The notes under the pieces are model-generated. The model saw only the letters and a program-made list of their open reading frames with translations, made no database searches and was not told where the DNA came from. The translations under genes and the position numbers were made by a program. Positions 1 to 7,273 of a stretch of DNA of 19,200 bases are shown here, in pieces (positions within the stretch are counted from its first letter, which is position 1; the number at the start of each line of letters is the position of its first letter). Source of the DNA: JBBDRV01 sp040905285 (GTDB taxonomy: Bacteria > Bacteroidota > Rhodothermia > Balneolales > Balneolaceae); contig JBBDRV010000207.1 in the NCBI GenBank assembly GCA_040905285.1, forward strand, positions 1 to 19,200, read 5' to 3'.

Positions 1-881
1 TCACTGAAACTCTGGAAGGTACGCCCCGACTGCGGCTCCCGTGCATATTCCAGATCAAGGTTCAGAAACCAGTTGATGTTGTTGACATGGTAATTGAGGT
101 TCGTCCCCAGTCCGTGATCGTGGGGATAGCCGCTATTGGCCTGAATATTGCCGTTAAACCCGAGCCTGGTGTCGTCAACCAGTTTAATATTGATGATCCC
201 CCCGGTGCCGTCCGCATCGTATCGCGCCGAGGGATTGGTGATAACTTCTATTTCCTCGATCATGCTTGCGGGAATGCTGCTGAGGCCATCCGTACCCCCT
301 CTGACCAGGTTGGACGGCCTGCCGTTGATCAGGATCTGAACACCTTCACTTCCCCGCAGACTCACATTGCCTTCAAAATCAGTGGTGATGGACGGCACGT
401 TGTCAAGCACATCCAGGGCGGACCCTCCCATGCTGGTGATATCCTGCCCGACATTGAAGCTGCGGCTGTCAAAATTCATTTCCATGTACGAACGCTGCCC
501 CTCCACCAGCACTTCGTCCAGCTCGGCCTGCTCCGGCTGAAGTCTGATCGTACCGAGATCAAGCGTTTCACCAGGGGATACCTCAATGTCGATGAACTGA
601 TCGGCGGAGCCAATATAGGAGATCTGCAGAATGTAACTGCCGGGTTCTGTTGCAAGGGAGAATTCACCCGTATCATCGCTGGAACTGCCGGAAAGGATCG
701 ATTCATCGGTTGGATCGAGGAGGGCGATACTCACATTCGGAATGCTTTCACCTTCCTCACTGGTGACCGTCCCGGTAATTTCACCCGCCCGCCGCGTTTC
801 TGCATCCTGGGCAGACACGGACAAAGGTCCGAACACAATGATAAGGTACAGCACCAGCAGCTTAATAGAACGTCTTGCCAT
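1..881 (-). CDS. TonB-dependent outer-membrane receptor, N-terminal part (runs off the window)
   Basis: The frame read from the minus strand starts at ATG 879-881 and stays open for 293 codons to the window edge, so the barrel is cut off. Residues 1-24 form a signal peptide (basic start, hydrophobic core, SVSA-Q cleavage site). Residues about 34-115 look like a carboxypeptidase-regulatory-like beta-sandwich (EITGTVTSEEGESIPNVSI, then GSYILQISYIG). Residues about 145-235 are the plug, with NVPSI, VSLRGSEGVQILINGRPS, IEEIEVITNPSARYDADG and GGIINIKL. The family imports siderophores, glycans or other ligands across the outer membrane using TonB/ExbBD energy; many FCB members of this type are annotated only as outer-membrane beta-barrel proteins. 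The ligand cannot be told. There is no Shine-Dalgarno sequence before the ATG; the leader is A/T-rich. The upstream gene is on the same strand but 387 bp away, so this gene probably has its own promoter. Confidence 0.9.
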   Translation of the reverse strand, partial: MARRSIKLLVLYLIIVFGPLSVSAQDAETRRAGEITGTVTSEEGESIPNVSIALLDPTDESILSGSSSDDTGEFSLATEPGSYILQISYIGSADQFIDIEVSPGETLDLGTIRLQPEQAELDEVLVEGQRSYMEMNFDSRSFNVGQDITSMGGSALDVLDNVPSITTDFEGNVSLRGSEGVQILINGRPSNLVRGGTDGLSSIPASMIEEIEVITNPSARYDADGTGGIINIKLVDDTRLGFNGNIQANSGYPHDHGLGTNLNYHVNNINWFLNLDLEYAREPQSGRTFQSFS

Positions 882-1268
882 TACAATATGGGGATTTAGA
901 TGTTGTGCAAACAGTTTACACTCAACAAGATAAATGGCAAACCTACTTGAAAATTGTATGAACTCTGAAGTAATTCTGAGATTTAACCGCCTTTTACATT
1001 ATTTAAATTACTCTGCCATTTGCATCGCCTTTTGCATGCCATTTGCATCAGAGTGAGCCCTTATAAAATTAATTTAGCATGCGATTCATTCAGTCAGGAG
1101 CGGTCTGGCGGATGGAAGGGGCCGGCTGATTTGCAAATACTTTGACATATTTTTAGGGAAAGGGGAAAGGGACTGACCGTCCTGATCCACTTTCCCAAAG
1201 GGAATGACTCCGGAGATCGGTGTACGGCGACAATACCATGAAAATTCCATAGAGAAAACCGCCACTTC
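882..1268. promoter_or_regulatory. 387-bp gap upstream of the TonB receptor
   Basis: I see no credible coding frame. The stretch holds a short tandem repeat (listed separately at 989-1049) and a small perfect inverted repeat TTCCC-AAA-GGGAA at 1192-1204, about 65 bp past the stop of the methyltransferase/esterase gene. That palindrome lacks a T-tract, so it is a poor terminator candidate. The receptor promoter should lie here, but I cannot point to a convincing -33/-7 or -35/-10 pair. Confidence 0.4.
989..1049. repeat. 12-bp tandem repeat upstream of the TonB receptor
   Basis: The unit GCCATTTGCATC occurs at 1015-1026 and again at 1038-1049, with a one-base-shorter variant GCCTTTTGCAT directly between them at 1027-1037. 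A more degenerate copy, GCCTTTTACATT, lies at 989-1000. The head-to-tail arrangement 130-170 bp before the receptor start fits operator half-sites or a slippage-derived tract. Which of these is unknown. Confidence 0.7.
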
Positions 1269-3230
1269 TCACAGGCCGAAAGGAAATGTCTCCGGCAGAC
1301 CTGTGGATTCTACAACCTCCTCCAATGCAATAACCGCCCGGGTTTCATCAAACCAGATAAATTCATCGTATTGATTGGCAAGCGATGCCTGAAAGTAGTG
1401 ACTTTCCAGTTCTGTCGCCGGCCTGTATATAACCCCAATTGCACGTTGAAGCCGGGATTTCTGCATTTCTTCAGACAGCAATCTGTGATTTTTGTCATGA
1501 AGGGGAAGCATAAAGCTGTCGACATCCGCTAAATGCATTAACTGCTCCGTGCTGTCGGAAACTGACGGGTTGATGTCTTTTATCTCCATTCTCTCTCCCC
1601 AGTTTGACGCTGCGGCAACGGTACCGTGATCGGTGCCAAACCCGATACTGTATACTTTTTCCCCCATCTTCTCCCGAACAAGCTGACCGAGATTATGCTC
1701 ACCGCGTGCACCCATTTCTGTTGCGGAGGCATTTCCTATATGAGAATTATGAGCCCAGACAACGGCTTTTGATTTCGAACCGTGATGCTCGAGCAGTGAT
1801 TCAAGAGTTTCAAACATGTGGCTGTCCCGGACATTCCAGGAGGACCGGGAGCTGTAATACATGCTGCGGTAATATTTCTCTGCGTTAGCCACCAGCCGGG
1901 CATTTTGAATGGCATCGTAGTATTGTGTACCGTCCTTATTCTGCAGCTTATTCCTGCTGTCGATCAATTTCCGCAACATCGCCACGACATCTTTTTCACA
2001 CTCTTTGTACCGGTCGCTCATGGCGGCGGCGGCATACGTGGCCGGATCATTTTCGTAGAGGGTCAGGCAACCATAGCGGTATTTGGCTATGTCAGCCAAT
2101 TTGGCGTCCCTGCTTTCCAGATAATTCACTATGGCGTTGATGGAGGAATATATGCTGTAAAAATCCAGGCCGTAAAACCTGACTTTATCTCCGGCATCCT
2201 TCCGGCTGCCATTGACGCTTTTTAATCGGTTCACAAATTCAAGAAATTGCTTATTTCGCCACATCCAGCGTGGAAAGCGGGTAAAAGGCTGTTCTTCCGG
2301 AGTCCCTGTGTCTGTGTTGCGAATGAACCGGTCTATATGTGAGGCATCCGGCCAGTCCGCTTCTGCAGAAACGATATTGAATCCTTTTTTCCTGACGAGC
2401 TCCATCGTTATGCGGGCTCTCATATCATAAAATTCGGCTGTTCCATGGGTGGATTCACCTAACAGTACCACCCGGGCATCGCCGATACGATCCATCAGAG
2501 AGTCAAGATTCACAGACGCTATTTCCGACACCGGTTCAGCGGCCGCCTGAATCAGTGAAGGGATATACTTTTCCTGAACAGCAGGCTTTTTCGTCAACTC
2601 ACCCTCGCCTTCACCCTCACCGTCGGCCTTCCGGCCGACCAGCGGTACAAAACGTACTCTCCCCAGGTTTTCCCGTTCAATCGCGCCATGTTTCTTTTTC
2701 AGCCTGATCAGCCTCTGGGAACGACTTCCGGGGCCGACAGGTATGATCATCCGTCCCCCCTCCCCAAGCTGCTCCTGCAGTGGCTGCGGAATGTCCTCGC
2801 CCGCCGCCGCTACATTTACAGCATCGAAGGGTGCATGTTCAGGCCAGCCTTCAGCTCCGTTACCGTGCAAAACGTGGACATTTCCGTAACCCAGCTTCAT
2901 TAAACGCTCCCGGGCTGTGTCCGCAAGAACCTTATGCCGCTCAATACTATAGACGTCCGATGCAATACGGCTCATAACAGCGGCTGCATACCCCGATCCG
3001 GTCCCGATATCCAAAACACGGTCGTCACTCTCCAAATCCATTAATTCAATCATCAGGGCAACCATGTAAGGCTGGGAAATGCTCTGTTTTTCTTCGATGG
3101 GTAGGGGCGCATCCCTGTAGGCAAACTCCACCAGGTCTTTCTTTATGAACTCTTCCCGGGAAACGTTCAGCATTGCGGAAATAACGGCTTCATTCTCAAT
3201 GCCGCGGCCCCTGAGCTGATGATCAATCAT
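1269..3230 (-). CDS. Fusion protein: L-isoaspartyl O-methyltransferase + erythromycin-esterase-like domain
   Basis: This 653-residue protein has two domains. Residues 1-200 match protein-L-isoaspartate (D-aspartate) O-methyltransferase, which uses S-adenosylmethionine to start repair of isomerised aspartyl residues: the ISQPYMVALM substrate-loop region (51-60), SAM motif VLDIGTGSGYAAAV (72-85), then DAVNVAAAGEDIP and GGRMIIPVG. Residues 203-211 are a Gly/Glu-alternating linker. Residues about 235-645 match the erythromycin-esterase/succinoglycan-biosynthesis family: VVLLGESTHGTAEF (254-267), EADWPD, and the AHNSH motif (493-497) followed by IGFGTDHGT. The expected active-site Glu and His residues in GESTHG and AHNSH are present. 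The ATG follows a GGAAAGGAA stretch at very short spacing; no alternative ATG precedes the methyltransferase homology. The esterase half need not act on macrolides; many relatives are uncharacterised. Methyltransferase and esterase-like domains are each full length, so I read this as a genuine fusion and not an artefact of a lost stop. Confidence 0.92.
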   Translation of the reverse strand: MIDHQLRGRGIENEAVISAMLNVSREEFIKKDLVEFAYRDAPLPIEEKQSISQPYMVALMIELMDLESDDRVLDIGTGSGYAAAVMSRIASDVYSIERHKVLADTARERLMKLGYGNVHVLHGNGAEGWPEHAPFDAVNVAAAGEDIPQPLQEQLGEGGRMIIPVGPGSRSQRLIRLKKKHGAIERENLGRVRFVPLVGRKADGEGEGEGELTKKPAVQEKYIPSLIQAAAEPVSEIASVNLDSLMDRIGDARVVLLGESTHGTAEFYDMRARITMELVRKKGFNIVSAEADWPDASHIDRFIRNTDTGTPEEQPFTRFPRWMWRNKQFLEFVNRLKSVNGSRKDAGDKVRFYGLDFYSIYSSINAIVNYLESRDAKLADIAKYRYGCLTLYENDPATYAAAAMSDRYKECEKDVVAMLRKLIDSRNKLQNKDGTQYYDAIQNARLVANAEKYYRSMYYSSRSSWNVRDSHMFETLESLLEHHGSKSKAVVWAHNSHIGNASATEMGARGEHNLGQLVREKMGEKVYSIGFGTDHGTVAAASNWGERMEIKDINPSVSDSTEQLMHLADVDSFMLPLHDKNHRLLSEEMQKSRLQRAIGVIYRPATELESHYFQASLANQYDEFIWFDETRAVIALEEVVESTGLPETFPFGL

Positions 3231-3279
3231 TTCCTTTCCGGATGAGCAGATCGGCCATAAAAACTCTCTCTTTTTTAGC

Positions 3280-3300
3280 GGCGGGATGATTTTTCCCGCC
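3280..3300. other. Stem-loop in the gap between two divergent genes
   Basis: GGCGGGA (3280-3286) and TCCCGCC (3294-3300) form a perfect 7-bp stem with a 7-nt loop. It lies in the putative leader of the methyltransferase/esterase gene, 50 bp before its ATG on the minus strand. Neither strand shows a T-run after the stem, so it is not a standard intrinsic terminator. It could be a leader hairpin or an operator. Confidence 0.4.
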
Positions 3301-3453
3301 TCTCTATAACAAATTGAAAAAATCCATCAAATTTTCAAGTAAAAACCGGTACAGCAAGAATATCCGTTTTTCTAGTCAGGTATTTTTCTTTTATTCAGGG
3401 AAGCCGTTTTTCAGCTAATTTTCAAATTCTCATTCTCAGGGGATATATAAAGC

Positions 3454-3870
3454 ATGCTCAGAAAACTACGATCTGCACGTTTGAATGAATTCGTCAGCCC
3501 GGACGTGGCTATATGCATTTTGCGAATCGGTGCGGCCGCACTCATAATGACTCATGGAACGTCCAAGCTCATGAGAATCCTGGACGGAGATTTCGCGTTC
3601 GGTGACCCGATCGGCATTGGTGCCGCCCCGACCCTTGTCCTGGTCACATTTGCCGAAGCATTTTGCGCATTTTTTGTTTTGATAGGGTTATGGACCCGTG
3701 TCGCACTGATACCGCTGATTATCAACATGAGTGTTGTTGTCTTCATCGCCCATGCGGATGACCCGTTCGGGAGAAAAGAGCTGGGTCTGTTTTTCCTGAT
3801 CACTTTTGTCACTTTGTTTCTCACGGGACCCGGCAGGTATTCGCTGGACCGGTTGAGAAGGCACCTGTAG
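3454..3870 (+). CDS. DoxX family integral membrane protein
   Basis: This is a 138-residue protein with four predicted membrane segments (about 18-36, 57-80, 82-99 and 109-125). It has the DoxX pattern: an ILRIGAAALIMTHGTSKL first helix, a central FAEAFCAFFVLIGLWTRVALIPLIINM stretch read here in two parts (residues 66-80 and 81-92), and the late GRKELGLFFLITFVTLFLTGPGRYSLD region (107-132). DoxX proteins are small membrane proteins linked in various bacteria to quinol or thiosulfate oxidation and to redox stress; the molecular role of this one is not evident. A Shine-Dalgarno-like AGGGGA (3438-3443) lies 10 bp before the ATG. It is monocistronic, divergent from the gene to its left and convergent with the response regulator to its right. 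Confidence 0.88.
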   Translation: MLRKLRSARLNEFVSPDVAICILRIGAAALIMTHGTSKLMRILDGDFAFGDPIGIGAAPTLVLVTFAEAFCAFFVLIGLWTRVALIPLIINMSVVVFIAHADDPFGRKELGLFFLITFVTLFLTGPGRYSLDRLRRHL

Positions 3871-3885
3871 CTGACAGGGTCAGTT
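3871..3885. other. Small hairpin between convergent genes
   Basis: CTGAC-AGG-GTCAG (3871-3883) follows the DoxX stop codon directly and can be extended by a G-U and an A-T pair. It lies in the 49-bp gap between two convergent genes and could stop transcription from either side, but no T-tract follows on either strand. Confidence 0.25.
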
Positions 3886-3919
3886 GATCTATCCAGCTTC
3901 CTGATGTTGTCGGCAATGC

Positions 3920-4390
3920 CTACGATCCGGCAAACGTAACCGTTCCGTAAGGGCCCTTTTCGGTAATAACAGCCTGTTTAAGATCGTCAAGCATTCCGTA
4001 ACTTAACGGCTTGGCCAGATAATCGAGGACCATCGGACGCTGCTTTACATTCTCCATTTCTGCCGGATCCGCAGAGGACGTGAGAATGACTATGCCGGTC
4101 ATGGGGAAATAATCCAGAAACTGTTTTTCAAATTCATTCAGGAATTCCAGTCCTCCCATAACCGGCATATTCAGATCCAGAAATATCAAGTCGGGAGAAT
4201 CAGTTGCCGGCTCTTCAGCAGAATTCAGAAGGTCTTTGTAATAGCTGAGCGCTTCCCTGCCGTTGAAAACGGGAATGATCTCTTCAGCAAAATCCGCCTG
4301 TTCCACCAGTACGTTAAAAAACAACTGGAGAAGATGGTCATCTTCCACACACATAATTTTATTCAGCATATCCAGTTTGGTTGAATTCAT
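3920..4390 (-). CDS. Single-domain response regulator (CheY/Rcp1-like receiver)
   Basis: The 156 residues make up one receiver domain with no output domain. The acidic pocket is E16-D17-D18 (CVEDDHLL), the phospho-acceptor is D72 in DLIFLDLNMPVMGG, the switch residue is T104 in VILTSSADP, and the conserved lysine is K127 in DYLAKPL. The length and the loop insertion after helix 2 (SAEEPATDSPD) resemble the Rcp1-type receivers that accept phosphate from phytochrome-like or hybrid kinases. It probably relays phosphate between proteins and does not bind DNA. GGAGAG lies about 10 bp before the ATG. It is 105 bp downstream of mreB on the same strand, and the two may share a transcript. Candidate partners are the three histidine kinases further right, by inference only. 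Confidence 0.93.
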   Translation of the reverse strand: MNSTKLDMLNKIMCVEDDHLLQLFFNVLVEQADFAEEIIPVFNGREALSYYKDLLNSAEEPATDSPDLIFLDLNMPVMGGLEFLNEFEKQFLDYFPMTGIVILTSSADPAEMENVKQRPMVLDYLAKPLSYGMLDDLKQAVITEKGPYGTVTFAGS

Positions 4391-4495
4391 ATTAGCGAGG
4401 CTCTCCTCCCCATATACAGGGAATCCTTCAGCAGGGTTGCTCCGGCTGACGGTTTTAAAACGGAATTATTGAACCCGAATGAAATCTGCAGCCTG

Positions 4496-5491
4496 TCAGG
4501 AGACCACCGCCCTGTAATAGTCCAGATTATCCAGTACGGCTCCCGTACCGCGAACCACAGCGGTCAGCGGGTCGTCAGAAATATGGACGGGAAGATCCGT
4601 CATTTCCATTATCAGTTTGTCCAGATTCTTCAGGAGGGCGCCTCCGCCGGTCAGCATAATCCCCCGGTCATGAATATCAGAAGAAAGTTCAGGAGGAGTC
4701 TGCTCGAGAGTTTTAATGATGGATGCAGATATTGAATGGACAGTCTCGGCCATGGCCTCCCTGACATTTCGGGATGACACGGACATTATTTTGGGGATTC
4801 CGTTTACAAGATCCCGGCCTTTAACCATCATCTCCAGCTCTTCGTCCAGCGGCGAGGCTGACCCGATTTCACATTTTACTTTTTCTGCTGTTCTTTCGCC
4901 TATAAGAAGATTGTAGCTACGCCGGAAAAAACTGACGATATCTTCTGTTAATTTGTCACCGGCCATCCTTACGGATTGAGCATGGACTATTCCCGAAAGG
5001 GCAATTACGGCAATCTCTGTTGTGCCCCCGCCTATGTCCACGATCATGCTGCCAACAGGTTCATGGATATCGAGGCCGATTCCGATCGCTGCAGCCATTG
5101 GCTCGTCAACGAGATAAACCTCTTTTGCACCGGCATACTCTGCACTGTCCCTGACAGCCCGGCGTTCCACTTCGGTAATGCCGCAGGGTACGCAGATCAC
5201 CATCTGGCGGGTAGTCGAATACCATTTTTTCTTCACACTTTTGATCATGCTGCGGATCATATGTTCGGCAACCTCAAAATCAGCAACGACACCATCCCGG
5301 AGAGGCCGGACCGTGCGTATATTCTTATGCGTCTTCTCATGCATCAACTGTGCCTGATAACCTGTTGTGACAGGTAAACCCAGATTGTCCAGTGCTACAA
5401 TAGATGGCTCATTGAGAACAATGCCGTTTCTTTTGGAAGAGATCAGCGTATTGGCGGTCCCCAAATCAATGGCGATGTCATTATAAAACAT
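4496..5491 (-). CDS. mreB: MreB, rod-shape-determining actin homologue
   Basis: This 331-residue actin-fold ATPase normally polymerises under the inner membrane and guides lateral cell-wall synthesis. Phosphate-1 motif DIAIDLGTANT is at about residues 5-15, the conserved PLRDGVVADFEVAE at 63-76, VDEP with the polymerisation-linked Glu at about 128-131, phosphate-2 DIGGGTTE at 152-159, and the adenosine loop IMLTGGGALL at 278-287. I chose ATG 5489-5491 because the purine run at 5501-5510 lies 9 bp upstream. An ATG at 5498-5500 touches that run directly, and an open frame continues to 5569 without family similarity. No mreC, mreD, mrdA or rodA lies nearby; shape genes usually cluster, so this may be a second, specialised MreB copy. 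The nearest same-strand neighbour is the response regulator downstream. Confidence 0.93.
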   Translation of the reverse strand: MFYNDIAIDLGTANTLISSKRNGIVLNEPSIVALDNLGLPVTTGYQAQLMHEKTHKNIRTVRPLRDGVVADFEVAEHMIRSMIKSVKKKWYSTTRQMVICVPCGITEVERRAVRDSAEYAGAKEVYLVDEPMAAAIGIGLDIHEPVGSMIVDIGGGTTEIAVIALSGIVHAQSVRMAGDKLTEDIVSFFRRSYNLLIGERTAEKVKCEIGSASPLDEELEMMVKGRDLVNGIPKIMSVSSRNVREAMAETVHSISASIIKTLEQTPPELSSDIHDRGIMLTGGGALLKNLDKLIMEMTDLPVHISDDPLTAVVRGTGAVLDNLDYYRAVVS

Positions 5492-5500
5492 GTCAAACAT

Positions 5501-5510
5501 CCCCCCTTTT
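5501..5510 (-). promoter_or_regulatory. Purine-rich ribosome-binding site deciding the mreB start
   Basis: On the minus strand the run AAAAGGGGGG ends right beside the ATG at 5498-5500 and 9 bp before the ATG at 5489-5491. The spacing favours the inner ATG. Confidence 0.5.
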
Positions 5511-5989
5511 TCTTTTCCATCGAAATTCCTGTTCCTGTTTTGGTGAACTGGTACTGTCCCTGTTCCCATGATCGGTTGATTAAGGTGAAGAATGTACGCC
5601 GGATGTAAATTCGTTTCCGTGCTGCTTCATTGATTTTCCCTTTAGAAAAAAAGCCCTGCAATAAGTCAGGAGATTGCTCAACACCATGAGCAGAAGTTCA
5701 GGTAAAGCATTCATATGTCCGTGGGTTTAGAGAGAGAGTCAGGGTGATAATCAAAAGAGGCAGTGCCTGCATGACTGTTACACATACCCGCGGATTCTTT
5801 TTATACTTCCGGGGTAAAACGGCAGGAACAAAGGCTGTATTCCAAAAAGACACGGGAACCTTTTTCCCCCAACTGGTATTCGTACATTCCGGCATCCAAA
5901 CTATATCCGCTACACAAATGTTAATCCGCAAGTGTGGAGTATAAAAACAGCTGTTAGCTTGTGATTGAATGACTTCAGTTATATCATCT
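5511..5989. promoter_or_regulatory. Gap between divergent mreB and flavoprotein genes
   Basis: Open frames here are short, show no recognisable family and overlap one another on both strands. I take the stretch as non-coding and carrying both divergent promoters. A TATAAA-like hexamer occurs at 5940-5945, about 55 bp before the proposed flavoprotein start, but no well-spaced -35 partner is visible. Confidence 0.35.
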
Positions 5990-6041
5990 GCAGATGCATG
6001 CACCTGATGCAGATGCATGCACCTGATGCAGATGCATGCAC
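5990..6041. repeat. 19-bp tandem repeat across the flavoprotein start
   Basis: The unit GCAGATGCATGCACCTGAT is present twice in full (5990-6008 and 6009-6027), followed by the first 14 bases of a third copy (6028-6041). Each unit holds overlapping ATGs and the palindrome TGCATGCA. Because 19 is not a multiple of three, successive copies present their ATGs in different frames, so the number of copies affects which ATG is in frame with the gene downstream. Confidence 0.9.
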
Positions 6042-7254
6042 TGCCGGCGGTTCTGAAAAAAACGGCGGATCTGAAAAAACCAAAAACCATCAAAGTGAAT
6101 CAGTTTTGGAAGATATATTAGCTTTAACGAAAGAGATTGCCCGGAAAGAGCTGGCTCCGAGAGCGGAAGAGATAGATAAGTCAGGCAAATGGCCGGAAAA
6201 GTCGATCCGGGCGTTGCAGGAGGCAGGGCTGGGCGGGCTGGTGATTCCATCCAGACTTGGCGGGCATGGACAGGGGCTTTCAGGAGTCGCGAAGGTTTGT
6301 GAAATTCTGGGCCGTGAGTGTGCTTCAACAGCCATGTGTTTTGGAATGCATCTGGTCGGATCCGCGGTTTTGTCGGCAAAGGCCACACCCGAGCAACAAA
6401 AAAGGTTTTTGATTCCTATCGCCCGGGGCAGGCATCTCACCACACTCTCGTTAAGCGAACCGGGAACAGGGGCTCATTTATATATTCCTGAGGCAGAACT
6501 TGCAAAAACGGAAAACGGCGGTTATATCCTGAATGGGACGAAATCTTTTGTGACCAATGGCAGCCACGCCGACTCCTATGTGATGTCCGCTGTTATTCCG
6601 GATCCCGAAACTCCCGTTGGACAATTTTCGTGTGTGGTCGTTCCCAATCAATCCGACGGCATAGAGTGGAAATCCCCCTGGAAAGGAATGGGCATGAAAG
6701 GAAATTCATCACGAAACGTTGAATTAAAAGATCTTCACATCCAGCCGACAAATTTGCTGGGGGAGCAGGGGGATCAAATCTGGTATGTCTTTGAAGTGAT
6801 CGTGCCCTACTTTTTAACAGCCATGGCGGGTACGTACCTGGGTGTCGCCTCTGCTGCGTTAGCCGAGGCGATCGATCATGTAAAGAAACGAACTCACGCA
6901 CACAGCGGAGTTCCTCTATCCCATCAGCCGGTGGTGCAGCATCGCATTGGTGACTTATGGGCTGAGGTGGAAAGCGTGCGTCAGCTTGTTTATTCCGCCG
7001 CCGCCAAAGGAGATGGCGGAAAGGCAGATTCCCTCCTTTCCCTTCTTAGTGCCAAAGCGGAAGTTTCGGATTGCGTTGTACACGTGGTCAATGAAGTGAT
7101 GACCTTAATGGGTGGAATCGCATACGCAGAGAATGGGAAACTTTCAAGACATCTGAGGGACGCCCGGGCTTCACACGTCATGGCCCCAACGACGGACCAG
7201 TTGAGGAGCTGGACAGGAAGGGCGCTGCTGGATGTGCCGCTTTTAGGAGATTAA
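5998..7254 (+). CDS. Acyl-CoA-dehydrogenase-family flavoprotein, catalytic Glu not at the usual place
   Basis: The protein has 418 residues from this start and the full acyl-CoA dehydrogenase fold: N-terminal helical domain (about 35-145), beta domain with LSLSEPGTGAH (150-160) and NGTKSFVTNG (179-188), and C-terminal helical domain ending in MGGIAYAENGKLSRHLRDAR (371-390). The family uses FAD to oxidise acyl-CoA thioesters or related substrates. Typical members have the base Glu shortly after the RDA motif (YEGT); here the segment reads HVMAPTTDQL (393-402), so that Glu is absent. The protein may use another base, belong to a monooxygenase-like branch, or bind without standard catalysis. Start choice is uncertain: in-frame ATGs at 5998, 6007 and 6013 all lie in the tandem repeat, none has a Shine-Dalgarno sequence, and the frame is open upstream to a TTG at 5965. 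Family similarity begins near 6100. The downstream hybrid kinase starts 19 bp after the stop, which suggests one operon. Confidence 0.87.
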   Translation: MHLMQMHAPDADACTAGGSEKNGGSEKTKNHQSESVLEDILALTKEIARKELAPRAEEIDKSGKWPEKSIRALQEAGLGGLVIPSRLGGHGQGLSGVAKVCEILGRECASTAMCFGMHLVGSAVLSAKATPEQQKRFLIPIARGRHLTTLSLSEPGTGAHLYIPEAELAKTENGGYILNGTKSFVTNGSHADSYVMSAVIPDPETPVGQFSCVVVPNQSDGIEWKSPWKGMGMKGNSSRNVELKDLHIQPTNLLGEQGDQIWYVFEVIVPYFLTAMAGTYLGVASAALAEAIDHVKKRTHAHSGVPLSHQPVVQHRIGDLWAEVESVRQLVYSAAAKGDGGKADSLLSLLSAKAEVSDCVVHVVNEVMTLMGGIAYAENGKLSRHLRDARASHVMAPTTDQLRSWTGRALLDVPLLGD

Positions 7255-7264
7255 ATTAGGTTTT

Positions 7265-7269
7265 AGGAG
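7265..7269 (+). promoter_or_regulatory. Ribosome-binding site of the first hybrid kinase
   Basis: AGGAG lies 4 bp before ATG 7274, in the 19-bp gap after the flavoprotein stop. It fixes the kinase start and supports cotranscription. Confidence 0.7.
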
Positions 7270-7273
7270 AGTT

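Noticed and set aside
87..899. A 270-codon open frame on the plus strand
   Set aside because: It lies antisense to the TonB receptor, whose signal peptide and plug motifs are unmistakable; the plus-strand product has no recognisable features.
3280..3300. Intrinsic terminator
   Set aside because: The stem is good but no T-run follows on either strand, and it lies between divergent genes where no transcript should end.
3454..3870. DoxX as part of the kinase system
   Set aside because: It is a separate transcription unit with both neighbours on the other strand, and nothing in the sequence ties it to them.
5501..5569. Extended N-terminus of MreB from ATG 5569
   Set aside because: The extra residues are not MreB-like and the purine-rich ribosome-binding site lies between them and the family start.
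5744..5944. A 66-codon plus-strand frame in the mreB/flavoprotein gap
   Set aside because: No Shine-Dalgarno sequence, no family resemblance, and it competes with other equally long frames.
5990..6041. CRISPR-like repeat
   Set aside because: The units are 19 bp and directly adjacent, with no spacers between them and no cas genes nearby.
5698..6093. A 131-codon minus-strand frame over the gap and the 19-bp repeat
   Set aside because: Its product is low-complexity where it crosses the repeat (Cys/His/Met-rich) and otherwise featureless; it overlaps the flavoprotein start on the opposite strand.
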